Source of the DNA: Marinobacter sediminicola | GTDB lineage: Bacteria > Pseudomonadota > Gammaproteobacteria > Pseudomonadales > Oleiphilaceae | DNA length: 64,000 nucleotides | NCBI RefSeq assembly: GCF_031157525.1 | Contig: NZ_JAVIXR010000006.1 | Coordinates: forward strand, 154,353-218,352 | Reading direction: 5' to 3' | In this document: in pieces, positions 39,803 through 50,481 of the stretch | Layout of the letters: each line of letters begins with the position of its first letter | Position numbering within the stretch: position 1 is the first letter of the stretch | The notes under the pieces: generated by a model | Database searches by the model: none | Told to the model about the DNA's origin: nothing | Seen by the model: the letters and a program-made list of their open reading frames with translations, nothing else | Translations under genes and position numbers: made by a program

Positions 39803-41157
39803 CAGCTCACCTCCCGCAGTGATTGGACCTGGGTGCGGAATTGCTCACCACGATCCATATAGTCCGCAAACATATCGAAGCTCGCGCAAGCGGGGGAAAA
39901 GAGTACCCGATCGCCCTGCTGCGCAAGCTCGGCAGATTTTTCCACCGCAGCCTTCAAGGTTTCGGCCCGGTACACGGGTGTATCTAAGGCCAGGGCGCCA
40001 GCAATCCGATCTGCGTCCCGGCCAATCAATACGACAGCGCGGCAACCGTCACTAATGGGCGCCGCCAGCTCTGTAAACTCGGCACCTTTGCCTTCTCCAC
40101 CAGCAATCAGCACGATCCTGCCCTCGCCTTCCGGCATCAGGCTTTTAATTGCCGCGACTGTCGCTCCAACATTCGTGCCCTTGGAGTCATTGATGTAATC
40201 AACGCCAGCAAGCCTGCGCACAAGCTCACACCGGTGCGGCAACCCACTGAAGTTCCGCGCACTATCCAGCATGGTGTCCATTGGCAGCCCAGCAGCCTGC
40301 CCAAGTGCCAGCGCAGCCATTACGTTGCTGAGGTTATGCCAGCCCATCAATTCCAGCTCGCTGGCATTCAGCAGGTTATCGAAGCCGAAGGTCAGCCATA
40401 GACCCTGATCGTCTTCCCGGGTACTGAACGTTTGCGGGTTCACCCGATTAAAGCCGAAACATACAAACCGCAGGTTATCCCGCGCCATGGGAGTGCTGAG
40501 CGCATCGTCAAGGTTTACGATAGCGTTCTTGCATCCTTGGAAGATTCGTTGCTTGGCCTGAAAATAAGCCATCTTGTCCGGGTAGCGATCCAGATGATCG
40601 TCACTCACGTTCAGTACGGTTGCCGCCAGCGCATTCAGACCAGTTGTGGTTTCCAACTGAAAGCTGGAAAGCTCCAGCACGTACAAGTCGGCGCCCAGTC
40701 CCAGCAAATCCAGTGCAGGCGTGCCGATATTCCCGCCGATCTGAACCTTGCGACCCGCAGAGCGAGCCATCTCGCCCAATAAGGTGGTAACAGTGGTCTT
40801 CCCGTTGGAGCCTGTTATGGCCACAACCGGCGCATCGGCAGCTTCAGCAAACAGATCAATATCGCCCCGTATGCGCACACCTTGTTTGGCGGCATAGGCG
40901 ATGGCCGGCTCAGCAATGCTGATTCCCGGGCTTACGATCAGTTCGTTGAACCCCGCAAATAGCTCCGGGCTGAACGATCCAAGATGCACAGAAACATCAG
41001 GCCACCCGGCACGAAGGTCATCCAGGCACGGCGGTGCTTCGCGGCTGTCAGCCACGGCAACCTCTCTTCCCTGTGCAGTCAGAAAGCGCACGCAGGAGAG
41101 CCCGGTTTTACCGAGCCCTACTACCAATATGCGACGATCTGAAGTGATGACACTCAT
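39802..41157 (-). CDS. murD: UDP-N-acetylmuramoylalanine--D-glutamate ligase
   Basis: Adds D-glutamate in the second Mur ligase step. The protein has LVVGLGKTGLSCVRFL near the N-terminus, AITGSNGKTTVTTLL (ATP loop) and YINDSKGTNVGATVAAI. I choose ATG 41157 (MSVITSDRR, 451 residues), with CCGGA seven bases upstream; a TTG two codons earlier is less likely. Confidence 0.98.
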   Translation of the reverse strand: MSVITSDRRILVVGLGKTGLSCVRFLTAQGREVAVADSREAPPCLDDLRAGWPDVSVHLGSFSPELFAGFNELIVSPGISIAEPAIAYAAKQGVRIRGDIDLFAEAADAPVVAITGSNGKTTVTTLLGEMARSAGRKVQIGGNIGTPALDLLGLGADLYVLELSSFQLETTTGLNALAATVLNVSDDHLDRYPDKMAYFQAKQRIFQGCKNAIVNLDDALSTPMARDNLRFVCFGFNRVNPQTFSTREDDQGLWLTFGFDNLLNASELELMGWHNLSNVMAALALGQAAGLPMDTMLDSARNFSGLPHRCELVRRLAGVDYINDSKGTNVGATVAAIKSLMPEGEGRIVLIAGGEGKGAEFTELAAPISDGCRAVVLIGRDADRIAGALALDTPVYRAETLKAAVEKSAELAQQGDRVLFSPACASFDMFADYMDRGEQFRTQVQSLREVS

Positions 41158-41172
41158 AATCAATCCGGCTTC

Positions 41173-42258
41173 CTATCGCAATTTCAAACTGGACAAGCCA
41201 ATCAGAACCAGAATTACAGTGATGACCCAGAAGCGCACGATTACGCGCGGCTCCGGCCACCCTTTAAGCTCAAAATGGTGATGCAGTGGCGCCATCCGGA
41301 ATATCCGGCGGCCGGTCAACCGGAAGGAAGCCACCTGCAAGATCACTGACACTGTTTCCATCACAAACACACCACCCATGATGAAAAGGATGATTTCCTG
41401 GCGCACGATCACCGCAACCACACCCAAAGCGGCACCGAGCGCCAGCGCACCAACATCACCCATGAACACTTGTGCGGGATAGGTGTTAAACCACAGAAAG
41501 CCAAGACCGGCGCCCACCAGAGCTCCGCAAAAGACAATCAGTTCGCCGGTGCCCGGCAAGTGCGGGATCAGCAGATAATTTGCGAACTGCACGTTACCGG
41601 ATACGTAGGCGAAAATGCCCAAGGCACCTGCAACCATGACTGTCGGCATGATTGCGAGGCCATCCAGACCATCTGTCAGGTTCACCGCGTTGCTGCTACC
41701 GACAATCACAAAATAAGTAAGCAGGATAAAGAGCACCGGCCCGAGGGTCAGTGACACATTTTTAAGGAATGGCAGGTACAACGAGGTTTCCTGAGGCAAA
41801 GCGGAACTGAAGTACAACACTATGGCTGCGGCTGCACCAATCAACGACTGCCAGAAGTACTTCCAGCGTGCAGGCAGGCCACGGGGGTTGCGCTCGACAA
41901 CTTTCCGGTAATCATCCACCCAACCAATGGCGCCGAACAGCAAGGTAACCAGCAACGTCACCCACACGTACCGGTTGGACAGATCCGCCCACAACAATGT
42001 GCTGACGCCGATAGATACCAGAATCAGCGCTCCGCCCATTGTTGGCGTTCCAGCTTTACTGAGATGTGTTTGAGGGCCATCATCGCGAATCGCCTGACCA
42101 ATCTGATACTGGCTCAGCTTACGGATCATCACCGGCCCGATAACCAAAGAGATCAGGAGCGCGGTTAATGTGCCCAAAATTCCGCGCACGGTCAGGTACT
42201 GAAACACCGTCAGCGCCGAGAAATATTCTGAAAGAACCCCTGTCAGCCAGAGCAGCAT
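41173..42258 (-). CDS. mraY: Phospho-N-acetylmuramoyl-pentapeptide-transferase
   Basis: Makes lipid I from UDP-MurNAc-pentapeptide and undecaprenyl phosphate. The 361-residue protein has about ten membrane segments, [32 protein letters not shown] with the catalytic aspartates, and [19 protein letters not shown] near the end. The start overlaps the murF stop by 16 bases. Confidence 0.99.
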   Translation of the reverse strand: MLLWLTGVLSEYFSALTVFQYLTVRGILGTLTALLISLVIGPVMIRKLSQYQIGQAIRDDGPQTHLSKAGTPTMGGALILVSIGVSTLLWADLSNRYVWVTLLVTLLFGAIGWVDDYRKVVERNPRGLPARWKYFWQSLIGAAAAIVLYFSSALPQETSLYLPFLKNVSLTLGPVLFILLTYFVIVGSSNAVNLTDGLDGLAIMPTVMVAGALGIFAYVSGNVQFANYLLIPHLPGTGELIVFCGALVGAGLGFLWFNTYPAQVFMGDVGALALGAALGVVAVIVRQEIILFIMGGVFVMETVSVILQVASFRLTGRRIFRMAPLHHHFELKGWPEPRVIVRFWVITVILVLIGLSSLKLR

Positions 42259-43637
42259 GCTTTATTCACCTTGTTTATAATTCCATCCGCCACGAGATCC
42301 ATGGCGGAACTTCTGGACCCTTTAACCAGCACAGTCATTGGCCGCTCTTTAGCCCGATAAATGACCTGCACGGCTTCATCGTGTGTTTCATACATCTCTG
42401 TCGCGTCGCCAAAGCCCTCGGCGTAGCCTTCGCAGCCAGCTCCTACCGTTACCAGGCGCGCAATCCCCAACTCCGAAGCAAAAGCGCCCACTTCACGGTG
42501 AAGTTCGCGAGCAGTTGGCCCGAGCTCGCCCATCGCTCCTAAAACCGCAATATGCGCGCCCTGGCGCTTTGCCAGAACACCCAACGCTGCTTTCATGGAG
42601 GCCGGGTTTGCGTTGTAACTGTCATCAATAACTGACAATTCTCCCGGAAGATTGACTACCTGGAGGCGCCCACGTGCGGGCTGAACCCCGGCTAAACCGT
42701 CTTTGATCGCCAAATCCGTTGCACCCAGCTCACGGGCTGCTGCAATCGCCAGCAGAGCGTTGGTTACGTTGTGCTCGCCTTCGAGGGGCAACAGGAACGT
42801 GAGCCCCCATCCGTCAGGCCCTGCACACACAACTTCCGCCTGCGGGCTTTGCTTTGGTTGGATAACTGCGCTGTAGTCCGCCTCGGGGTTTCCCAAGCGG
42901 CTAACACTGACAACCCGCCGGTTCCCGGCTCGGGCACGCCACCGCTCGAACGCAGGATCATCCCGGTTCAAAACCACCAGACCTGCATCGTTTACGCCTT
43001 CAATAATTTCACCCTTGGCCTGCACGATATTCTCGTAACTGCCAAAGCCCTCGAGGTGTGCTTCTCCTGCATTCGTGAGAATCACAACCTGAGGCTTTGT
43101 AATGGCAACGGTATGAGCGATTTCGCCGAGCCCGCTGGCACCTAACTCAACTACACCGTATTCGTGCCTGGGCTCCAGGCCGAACAGGGTCAAGGGCACA
43201 CCAATGTGATTGTTCAGGTTGCCGCGGGTAGCAAGGGTTTCCCCCATTCGCGCCAGAATGGCAGCGACCAGCTCTTTAACGGTGGTTTTGCCACTGCTAC
43301 CGGTAATCGCAACCAGCTTCGCGTCGCTTTCACTGCGATTGCCCGCAGCAAGATTCGCCAGCGCTTTAACGGTGTCCGCCACAACCATCTGCGGCATATC
43401 CGGACTGCTGCCAACCGGCGTATCAACTACGGCAGCACTCGCACCCAGCTTCTGCGCAGCCTGTAAAAATTTGTGGCCATCGAAGTTGTCACCGCGCAGG
43501 GCAACAAACAGGTCACCTGCGTTCAAGGCGCGGGTGTCGGTAGACACGCCAGTGAACTGAACCGTATCCAGCCCCTGTGACACACACTTGGCACCGGTAA
43601 AACCTACTGCCTCGGCAAACGAGAAGGCGCGCATCAT
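42243..43637 (-). CDS. murF: UDP-N-acetylmuramoyl-tripeptide--D-Ala-D-Ala ligase
   Basis: Completes the UDP-MurNAc-pentapeptide with the Ddl product. The 464-residue Mur ligase has [31 protein letters not shown] and [17 protein letters not shown]. The start overlaps the murE stop by four bases (ATGA). Confidence 0.98.
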   Translation of the reverse strand: MMRAFSFAEAVGFTGAKCVSQGLDTVQFTGVSTDTRALNAGDLFVALRGDNFDGHKFLQAAQKLGASAAVVDTPVGSSPDMPQMVVADTVKALANLAAGNRSESDAKLVAITGSSGKTTVKELVAAILARMGETLATRGNLNNHIGVPLTLFGLEPRHEYGVVELGASGLGEIAHTVAITKPQVVILTNAGEAHLEGFGSYENIVQAKGEIIEGVNDAGLVVLNRDDPAFERWRARAGNRRVVSVSRLGNPEADYSAVIQPKQSPQAEVVCAGPDGWGLTFLLPLEGEHNVTNALLAIAAARELGATDLAIKDGLAGVQPARGRLQVVNLPGELSVIDDSYNANPASMKAALGVLAKRQGAHIAVLGAMGELGPTARELHREVGAFASELGIARLVTVGAGCEGYAEGFGDATEMYETHDEAVQVIYRAKERPMTVLVKGSRSSAMDLVADGIINKVNKACCSG

Positions 43638-45118
43638 AGGTCAGCTCCTTCAATACTCAAGCCTTGGCGCACATGACTTGCATCACTGAACGGAAGCTTT
43701 TGGCCCGATATCTCTTGCCAGGATTCATGGCCTTTGCCAGCCACAAGAACAAGGTCGCCCAGCTCAGCCATATTTATGGCCGTGCGAATCGCCTCAGCGC
43801 GGTCATGAATAACTGTGGCGGCATCCGGCCGGGAGAAGCCCGCCAGAATGTCCTGCACAATCTCCACCGGGTTTTCTGTCCGTGGATTGTCATCTGTAAC
43901 GATAATGACATCGGCGCACGTTTCAGCTTCCTTCGCCATTTCAGGCCGCTTGCCGCTATCCCGGTCGCCACCGCAACCAAACACACAGATCAGCTTGCCT
44001 GTTACGTGAGGCCGCAGCGCAGCTAAAGCATTCGCGAGCGCATCGGGTGTGTGAGCATAATCAACCACAGCACGAACGCCGCTTGCGCCACAGAAACGCT
44101 CAAGCCGCCCGGGTGGCGGTGTTAACAATTCTACCGCCTGCTGCACCTGTTCGACCGTCACATTAAGGGTCATCACCGTTGCAATTGCCGCAAGCACGTT
44201 GCTGGCATTGAAACTTCCCATCAGTGGCGCGGAAAAGCCAAATTCGCCCCACTCGCCATCAACCACAGCATCAAAGCCGTTATCGGTAGGACGGAACTCT
44301 TTAAGCCATAGCTCGACTTCGGATTCGTGAAGGCTATAACGAATGCGGTCACATTTACCTTCAAGCTTTTCATAGAGCTGACGGCCAAAGGGATCGTCAA
44401 AGTTGATCACCGAGAAGTGCACATCCTCACGCTCGAACAGTCGAGCCTTGGTAGCACCGTAGGATTCCATTGAACCGTGATAGTCCAGATGGTCCCGTGT
44501 CAGATTGGTAAACACGGCACCGGTTATGGCCAGGCCGTCCACTCTTCCCTGATCCAGACCATGGGACGACACTTCCATCGCTGCTGCACGGCCACCGCTG
44601 GAAAGGATGCCCGACAAAGCACGGCTAATCTGAACTGCGTCAGGCGTGGTATGGCTGGCCTTTTGCAAGGCGCCGGGCATGCCGTAACCCAAAGTTCCCA
44701 AAACACCACAGGGCGTGTCTGCCGCGCCTAGTAATTGTGCGATGTAATGGCTCACCGAAGTTTTTCCGTTGGTACCGGTAACACCAATCAGCCGCAGCCT
44801 GCGCGAAGGGTGCTCGTAAAAGCGGGCTGCAATTTTCCCCAGTAGTTGCCGGAGTTCCGGAACAGGCACAATCAATGCACCCCGATGTTCATGGCACTCG
44901 CCACTGCTCTCCGTTTCCAGAAGCACAACTGTGGCGCCTGCCGCTATTGCTTGATCTACATACTGGTTAGCGGGCGTCTTTGCGCCTGCCAAAGCAACAA
45001 ATGCATCTCCGGAACGAACTTCACGACTATCCGTTTGCAACCCGTGGATGGTCACATCGAAAACAGAAGGCACGGGTGCAATACCCTGCAACAACGTACT
45101 GAGAGATGTTATGCACAT
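43634..45118 (-). CDS. murE: UDP-MurNAc-L-alanyl-D-glutamate--meso-DAP ligase
   Basis: Adds the third amino acid of the stem peptide. VTGTNGKTSVSHYIAQLL is the ATP loop, and DDNPRTENP is the specificity motif for meso-diaminopimelate (lysine enzymes differ here). I choose ATG 45118 (MCITSLSTLL, 494 residues) with a GAGGGGGTAGG tract upstream; the upstream extension to 45169 begins at a TTG inside ftsI. It starts four bases after the ftsI stop. Confidence 0.98.
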   Translation of the reverse strand: MCITSLSTLLQGIAPVPSVFDVTIHGLQTDSREVRSGDAFVALAGAKTPANQYVDQAIAAGATVVLLETESSGECHEHRGALIVPVPELRQLLGKIAARFYEHPSRRLRLIGVTGTNGKTSVSHYIAQLLGAADTPCGVLGTLGYGMPGALQKASHTTPDAVQISRALSGILSSGGRAAAMEVSSHGLDQGRVDGLAITGAVFTNLTRDHLDYHGSMESYGATKARLFEREDVHFSVINFDDPFGRQLYEKLEGKCDRIRYSLHESEVELWLKEFRPTDNGFDAVVDGEWGEFGFSAPLMGSFNASNVLAAIATVMTLNVTVEQVQQAVELLTPPPGRLERFCGASGVRAVVDYAHTPDALANALAALRPHVTGKLICVFGCGGDRDSGKRPEMAKEAETCADVIIVTDDNPRTENPVEIVQDILAGFSRPDAATVIHDRAEAIRTAINMAELGDLVLVAGKGHESWQEISGQKLPFSDASHVRQGLSIEGADL

Positions 45119-45122
45119 AGGC

Positions 45123-46862
45123 CTACCCCCTCGCTCCGATGTTTGCTGGCGGTCGACCTGTTGCGCCAACCTCCAGTTCAGGTTTTACGTTTAGCAGTCG
45201 CAGCGCATCGCTCATCACCCGGGAGAACACTGGCGCAGCCACTTCGCCGCCGTAGTATTCGCCTGACTGAGGCGCATCCACTGCCACAACCGTGACAATT
45301 CTCGGATTATCGATGGGCGCCATACCGGCAAAAATTGCCTTGTACTGACTGTCTTCATAGCCTTGGGCACCCACCAAATGAACGGTTCCGGTCTTGCCTC
45401 CGGCACTGTAAAAGCCAGGCTGAGCACGCTTACCAGACCCTCTGGACACTACCTCTCCCAGCATTGTCCGCACATCACTTGTTACCCGCTCGGAAAGAAC
45501 CCTTTCACCAACAGGCTTTTCGTTCAGCTTCATCAGACTCAGGGGGTAACGCACACCGCCATTGGCGATAACCATGTAGGCCTGAGCTAACTGAAGTGCG
45601 TTCGCACTCATTCCGTAACCGTATGAGAGCGTTGCTTCTTCGGAGGGGCGCCACTTCGGTGGTGCTGGCAATACCCCTACAGCTTCTCCCGGAAATCCAA
45701 TACCAGTTGGCTGACCGAACCCGAGGCGGGCGTAGAGGTTGCGAATCGTGTCACCACCTAGTTCCGTGGCGATCTTGCTGATACCTACGTTGCTCGATTT
45801 CACAATAATGTCTGTAAGGCTAATAACGCCGTAGTTCCGGTAGTCGCGAATTGTGAACCTGCCGAAGCGCCGATAACCTGGTGAGGTATCAATGGTTTCA
45901 TTCGCGGTGTATTGCCCGGATTCGAGCGCAGCTGCCATAGAGATGGGCTTCATGGTTGAGCCGGGCTCAAACAAATCAGTAATGGCTTTGTTGCGGAGAT
46001 TTTCCGATGCGAACTGGCTGCGATCGTTGGGGTTATAGGACCCCTGATTGACCATCGCGAGCACTTCACCTGTCTCGACGTCCAGCATCACAAGAGTGCC
46101 GCCACGGGCCTTATGCGCACTAACCACAGCTTTCAGCTCGCGATAAGCCAGATACTGCAGGCGCAGATCTATGCTGAGTTCAAGATTGTGACCAGGAGCC
46201 GCATCACGGATCAGCGCCAGATCCTTGATGATCCGCCCCCGATTATCCTTCAGAACACGTTTGCGTCCCGACTCACCAGATAGCCAATCGTTATAAGCCA
46301 GTTCCAAGCCTTCCTGGCCACGCTCGTCGATGTTGGTAAACCCGACGATATGCGATGTCACCTCGCCCGCAGGATAATAACGGCGATATTCCTGCCGCGT
46401 GTAGATACCGGGAATATCCAACTCCATCGCTTTTGCAGCCAGCCCGGGCTGCACTTTTCTGCGCAGATAAATGAACTCTCTACCAGCGTATGTCGCGAGG
46501 CGCTCCCGAAGCCTGGCTTCACTGATGTCCAGCACCCGAGCCAGGTTGGTCAGGCGCGGTTCGGCAGGATCGGTCTCGGAAGGGTTAGCCCAGAGTGTCT
46601 GAACCGGGGTACTTACAGCCAGTGGCTCACCATAACGATCGGTAACTACGCCGCGATGGGCATCAATCGTTTCTACGCGGATGGTGCGCACGTCACCCTG
46701 CTTACGCAAAAAGTCATTGTCCACAACGTGCAGATCAACCAGGCGCCAGCCAAGGGCCAGCACGACAACCAGAAACACACCCAGCACAGAGCCAAAGCGC
46801 CAGGCTTTCAGGCCCGCCGCGACTCTCTGGCTCAATGTTCTTGCCGACTCCTGATTGGACAA
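45123..46862 (-). CDS. ftsI: Septal transpeptidase FtsI (PBP3)
   Basis: Class B penicillin-binding protein that cross-links septal peptidoglycan with FtsW. The 579-residue protein has an N-terminal membrane anchor (about 25-45), a pedestal domain, then the transpeptidase domain with the nucleophile in EPGSTMKP (SxxK), SSN (KSSNVGISK) and KTG (GGKTGTVHLV). No in-frame ATG exists near the N-terminus; TTG 46862 is used, preceded by AAGGTG at six bases. The rare start may limit synthesis. Confidence 0.97.
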   Translation of the reverse strand: MSNQESARTLSQRVAAGLKAWRFGSVLGVFLVVVLALGWRLVDLHVVDNDFLRKQGDVRTIRVETIDAHRGVVTDRYGEPLAVSTPVQTLWANPSETDPAEPRLTNLARVLDISEARLRERLATYAGREFIYLRRKVQPGLAAKAMELDIPGIYTRQEYRRYYPAGEVTSHIVGFTNIDERGQEGLELAYNDWLSGESGRKRVLKDNRGRIIKDLALIRDAAPGHNLELSIDLRLQYLAYRELKAVVSAHKARGGTLVMLDVETGEVLAMVNQGSYNPNDRSQFASENLRNKAITDLFEPGSTMKPISMAAALESGQYTANETIDTSPGYRRFGRFTIRDYRNYGVISLTDIIVKSSNVGISKIATELGGDTIRNLYARLGFGQPTGIGFPGEAVGVLPAPPKWRPSEEATLSYGYGMSANALQLAQAYMVIANGGVRYPLSLMKLNEKPVGERVLSERVTSDVRTMLGEVVSRGSGKRAQPGFYSAGGKTGTVHLVGAQGYEDSQYKAIFAGMAPIDNPRIVTVVAVDAPQSGEYYGGEVAAPVFSRVMSDALRLLNVKPELEVGATGRPPANIGARG

Positions 46863-46894
46863 TCAGTTCACCTTGAGGTTGTTATTGTTGTGAA

Positions 46895-47299
46895 TTAACG
46901 GGAGGCCAGCGGCGACATCAGGGGCACAAGAACAATGTCCTGACGCCCGGGCACCACCATATTGAAGCGCTCTGCCGCAAGTCTCTCTACACGGCCGTGG
47001 CCACCCATGGCACTTTGCTCCAGAAGTAGCTGACTCCATTCGGCCTGAAAGCTGTCACGCTCTGCCTGCAGTTGAGACAGGGTATTGAACAGCGCACGGT
47101 TCTCATGGGCGCTCACAACAACACCTATGGACGAACCCACAAGCACCACGGCCAAGCCCAGAGACACCAGTACATTTGTCTGGCGCGTGGCATCGAAAAC
47201 CTGCCGGGAGATTCGCACAGCAGCTACAACGCCCTCGCGAACCTTTTCCTTGTTCAACTTTGCTGGCTTTACAGCCGTCTCTATGGCTACGGCGCCCAT
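46895..47299 (-). CDS. ftsL: Cell division protein FtsL
   Basis: A 134-residue bitopic protein: cytoplasmic N-terminus (about 1-42), one membrane segment (about 43-63), then a periplasmic leucine-zipper-like coil (ENRALFNTLSQLQAERDSFQAEWSQLLLE). It forms the FtsQLB complex. Position between rsmH and ftsI confirms the assignment. It starts two bases after the rsmH stop. Confidence 0.95.
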   Translation of the reverse strand: MGAVAIETAVKPAKLNKEKVREGVVAAVRISRQVFDATRQTNVLVSLGLAVVLVGSSIGVVVSAHENRALFNTLSQLQAERDSFQAEWSQLLLEQSAMGGHGRVERLAAERFNMVVPGRQDIVLVPLMSPLASR

Positions 47300-47301
47300 A
47301 A

Positions 47302-48285
47302 TTACGCGCTCCCCTGTGATGTCTTTGTGTTGTCGATACGCTCCAGAACCCGCATAACAGCACTGCGAGCGCGAACATTCTCACTAACTTCACCGGCACC
47401 GGCCTTGCTCGCCTTGCCTATTAACCGAAAATCCGAAGTCTCCTGCGCCGCCGTTACTGGAATACCCTTGGGCAACCTGGGGCCGCGAGCGAGATCTCGC
47501 ATAAAACGCTTTACGAGCCGGTCTTCCAGCGAGTGGAAGCTGATCACAACCAGCCGGCCGCCGGGCGCGATCCTGTCAACTGCCGCCTGCAGCCCCACCT
47601 CCAGATCTTCCAGCTCGCGATTGATAAAAATCCGTATCGCCTGGAACGTCCGGGTTGCCGGGTGTTTGTGCTTCTCTTTTTTTGGTACGGCCTCACTAAC
47701 CAGCGCAGCCAGCTGAAGCGTTGTTTCGATTGGATTTTCTTTGCGACGCTCAACAATCAGCCGGGCGATGCGACGGGAAAACTTCTCTTCGCCGTAGCGA
47801 AAAATCACATCGGCAATGTCCCGCTCTTCCGCATACATCAACCACTCTGCCGCACTTGGCGACTGTTGCGGGTTCATGCGCATATCAAGGGGACCATCAC
47901 GCATAAAGCTGAAGCCTCTCGACGCATCATCCAACTGTGGCGACGACACACCAAGATCCATCAGCACGCCACCCACCAGTTCCCAGCTAGCTTCGGACAC
48001 AGCGCGGTCGAGCTCTGCGAAGGAGCCGTGGAAATACTTGAAACGGGAATCGGTTTTCGCAAGCTGTTCTGCGACAAGAATCGCTTCGGGGTCCTTGTCG
48101 ATGCCCAGCAACTGACCAGAGGTGCCCAATTGCCCTAAAATGAGCTGACTATGCCCACCACGACCGAATGTGGCGTCCACATACCTGCCTTCGGGGTCAC
48201 TAACCAGATAGTCGACCGCCGAATCCAGGAGCACCGAACGATGGGAGAACTCCCCTCCGGTCTCCGGCTTGCGATCAGAGGTCAT
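47302..48285 (-). CDS. rsmH: 16S rRNA (cytosine-1402-N4)-methyltransferase RsmH
   Basis: Methylates N4 of C1402 in 16S rRNA; the 2'-O position of the same base is methylated by RsmI, also in this window (49454). The 327-residue protein has [28 protein letters not shown] (SAM site), [20 protein letters not shown] and [17 protein letters not shown]. The start overlaps the mraZ stop by four bases. Confidence 0.98.
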   Translation of the reverse strand: MTSDRKPETGGEFSHRSVLLDSAVDYLVSDPEGRYVDATFGRGGHSQLILGQLGTSGQLLGIDKDPEAILVAEQLAKTDSRFKYFHGSFAELDRAVSEASWELVGGVLMDLGVSSPQLDDASRGFSFMRDGPLDMRMNPQQSPSAAEWLMYAEERDIADVIFRYGEEKFSRRIARLIVERRKENPIETTLQLAALVSEAVPKKEKHKHPATRTFQAIRIFINRELEDLEVGLQAAVDRIAPGGRLVVISFHSLEDRLVKRFMRDLARGPRLPKGIPVTAAQETSDFRLIGKASKAGAGEVSENVRARSAVMRVLERIDNTKTSQGSA

Positions 48286-48734
48286 AGGGAAAGCGCCTCC
48301 ATCTCGGGCGGTATATCTTCATCGCATGAAGTCTCATCAAGCCACTCGAACCAACGCTCTTCACTCCATAGCTCCAGCTTCTTGCCCTGCCCGACGAGCA
48401 TCAGCTTTTTCTCCAGATTAGCGTGTCTGCGCAAGGTTGGTGGCACCAGAATGCGCCCGGCCGAGTCCATTTCCATGGGTGCAGCATTACCGAGCACCAG
48501 GCGCTGCAGGCGTCGGACTGGCTTTTTCATATTGGGAAGATCTTCGATCTTAACCCGCAGAATCTCCCACTCAGGCTCGGGATAAACCAGTACACAGCGT
48601 TCTTCATCAGCATTAGCAGTCAATACAATGCGACCACCACAGGCTTGCATGAGGATCTCACGCACCTTGGCCGGGATCGCCAAGCGCCCCTTTGCATCCA
48701 TATTGATGGCATGACTGCCGAGAAAATTGCTCAT
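48282..48734 (-). CDS. mraZ: Transcriptional regulator MraZ
   Basis: A 150-residue protein with two SpoVT/AbrB-like halves: [21 protein letters not shown] near the N-terminus and [21 protein letters not shown] in the second. MraZ binds direct repeats in its own promoter and represses the dcw cluster it heads; those repeats are visible upstream (48760-48794). Confidence 0.97.
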   Translation of the reverse strand: MSNFLGSHAINMDAKGRLAIPAKVREILMQACGGRIVLTANADEERCVLVYPEPEWEILRVKIEDLPNMKKPVRRLQRLVLGNAAPMEMDSAGRILVPPTLRRHANLEKKLMLVGQGKKLELWSEERWFEWLDETSCDEDIPPEMEALSL

Positions 48735-48759
48735 TTACACCGTCTCTGGAGACTCAAAT

Positions 48760-48794
48760 TCCACAAATAACCACTAGAAACCACTTTTTCCCAC
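48760..48794 (-). promoter_or_regulatory. MraZ operator: four GTGG repeats at exact 10-base spacing
   Basis: On the minus strand GTGGG, GTGGT, GTGGT and GTGGA start at 48794, 48784, 48774 and 48764, each separated by five A/T-rich bases. This matches the known MraZ recognition pattern of short G-rich direct repeats with five-base spacers. The repeats lie just downstream of the -10, around the transcription start, so bound MraZ would block RNA polymerase. Confidence 0.88.
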
Positions 48795-48802
48795 TTGTGC
48801 AC

Positions 48803-48831
48803 ACTATAGAAACACGCAATTCACAATGCAA
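48803..48831 (-). promoter_or_regulatory. Promoter of mraZ and the dcw cluster
   Basis: TTGCAT (48831-48826) and TATAGT (48808-48803) on the minus strand are 17 bases apart. The predicted start near 48796 abuts the MraZ repeats, leaving a leader of about 60 bases. Confidence 0.75.
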
Positions 48832-49038
48832 GCGCCGTCAACGACGCCACTCTTGGGAAAGTTCCTTTTATGACAACAGGTTACAGAGACTAGCGAGAGT
48901 CAGAGATGACATTACGGAAAAGAAAAGAAGGAAAATCAAACACCTGCAAAAATGTCTGAAGAAGACAAGTGAGGTTTAAGATTTTTTGGCTATAAGAAAC
49001 GCGCAATGATAATTAATGCGCCTCATGAAGGAAAAAAG
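48832..49038. other. Non-coding gap between mraZ promoter and rnpB
   Basis: With the operator and promoter this makes a gap of about 300 bases without a protein gene. On the minus strand it holds the rnpB terminator region: a T-run right after the rnpB end (49037-49032) and a second hairpin, GCGCA / TGCGC around 49001-49020, followed by TTTCTT. The rest is A-rich with nothing I recognise; a short plus-strand frame here starts in the operator and is not convincing. Confidence 0.6.
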
Positions 49039-49398
<360 letters not shown>

Positions 49399-49403
49399 GC
49401 GAG

Positions 49404-49432
49404 ACAATACTATTGCGCCAAGCACCATGCAA
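49404..49432 (-). promoter_or_regulatory. Promoter of rnpB
   Basis: TTGCAT (49432-49427) and TATTGT (49409-49404) on the minus strand are 17 bases apart; transcription would begin near 49397, matching the start of helix P1. The -35 is identical to that of mraZ. Confidence 0.72.
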
Positions 49433-49453
49433 GGAAAAGCGCAGAACAAGGGG

Positions 49454-50350
49454 TCAACCCTCCTTGAGCTCCAGGGAGCGCTGATACAGTTCGTTCTTGC
49501 TCAGCCCACTCAAGCCAGACGCTATCTTTGCCACTTTTTTCAGCGGCAGCTCCGCCATAAGAAGGCGCAGCAAATGATCCACATCCAACTCACCGGCCAT
49601 CAAACCTGCCTCAGCCTTTTCCGCACCCCGCACCATCACAACGAACTCGCCACGACTGCCGTGGGGGTCATCCGTCAATGTGGCGTGCACTTCTGCAGCG
49701 GTACCAGAATAAAACGTTTCGAAGGCCTTGGTGATCTCACGACCGAGCACAATCTCCCGCTGCGCGCCCATAACCTCCGCTATATCCGCTACGGTGTTCA
49801 GTATCCTGTGAGGAGACTCATAGAACACCAATGTTGCAACCTCTTTGCGAAGCTCCTCCAGAGCCGCTCGCCGACCAGCACCTTTTGCCGGAAGGAAGCC
49901 CGCGAACAAAAACCGGTCGGTGGGCAGGCCTGCAGCACTCAGGGCAGCTACCAATGCGCAGGGCCCAGGTATCGGGCTAACCCGCAGACCTTCCGCTCTC
50001 GCCTCCCGAACCAGCACATAACCCGGATCAGAGATTAACGGCGTGCCAGCATCTGAAATCAAGGCAACATCAGCGCCAGCCCGCAACTGCTCCAGTATAT
50101 TCTGAACCCTGCCACGCTCGTTATGATCATGTAACGCGATCAACGGTTTGCTTATACCAATATGCTGTAACAATCGCCCGCTGTGGCGAGTATCCTCGGC
50201 TGCAATAACAGCCACATTCGAAAGCGCCTTAACTGCGCGCGGTGATAGATCGTCCAGGTTGCCAATAGGGGTCGCAACGATATAGAGCGTTCCCCGATTA
50301 TCACCTGGCCTTATTACCTGCACAGCAGGCTGATCCGATTCAGATTTCAA
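49454..50350 (-). CDS. rsmI: 16S rRNA (cytidine-1402-2'-O)-methyltransferase RsmI
   Basis: Methylates the ribose of C1402 in 16S rRNA. The 298-residue tetrapyrrole-methylase-fold protein has GTLYIVATPIGNLDDLSPRA, IAAEDTRHSGRLLQH, ALHDHNERG, LISDAGTPLISDPGY and PGPCALVAALSAAGLPTDRF. The apparent start is TTG 50350 with GAGG eight bases upstream; no ATG lies before the first conserved strand. It is divergent from lpoA across 131 bases. Confidence 0.96.
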   Translation of the reverse strand: MKSESDQPAVQVIRPGDNRGTLYIVATPIGNLDDLSPRAVKALSNVAVIAAEDTRHSGRLLQHIGISKPLIALHDHNERGRVQNILEQLRAGADVALISDAGTPLISDPGYVLVREARAEGLRVSPIPGPCALVAALSAAGLPTDRFLFAGFLPAKGAGRRAALEELRKEVATLVFYESPHRILNTVADIAEVMGAQREIVLGREITKAFETFYSGTAAEVHATLTDDPHGSRGEFVVMVRGAEKAEAGLMAGELDVDHLLRLLMAELPLKKVAKIASGLSGLSKNELYQRSLELKEG

Positions 50351-50481
50351 AATGTGTGCCTCGCGTGGAGAGATGGCGCCACCATGACACCTGCGTCATG
50401 TGAATTGCCCCGGGAGCTGTTAAACTTGCCACCATCAGATCGGCGCCACAAGCCAAAACCCCGGAATCTATAGAGCTTGCC

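Noticed and set aside
48760..48800. Four evenly spaced CCAC repeats taken at first as a short satellite or CRISPR-like array
   Set aside because: The unit is only five conserved bases with variable A/T spacers, and the place just before mraZ identifies the MraZ operator.
48797..48979. 60-residue frame on the plus strand between mraZ and rnpB
   Set aside because: It begins with GTG inside the mraZ operator-promoter, has no ribosome-binding site and a random basic composition.
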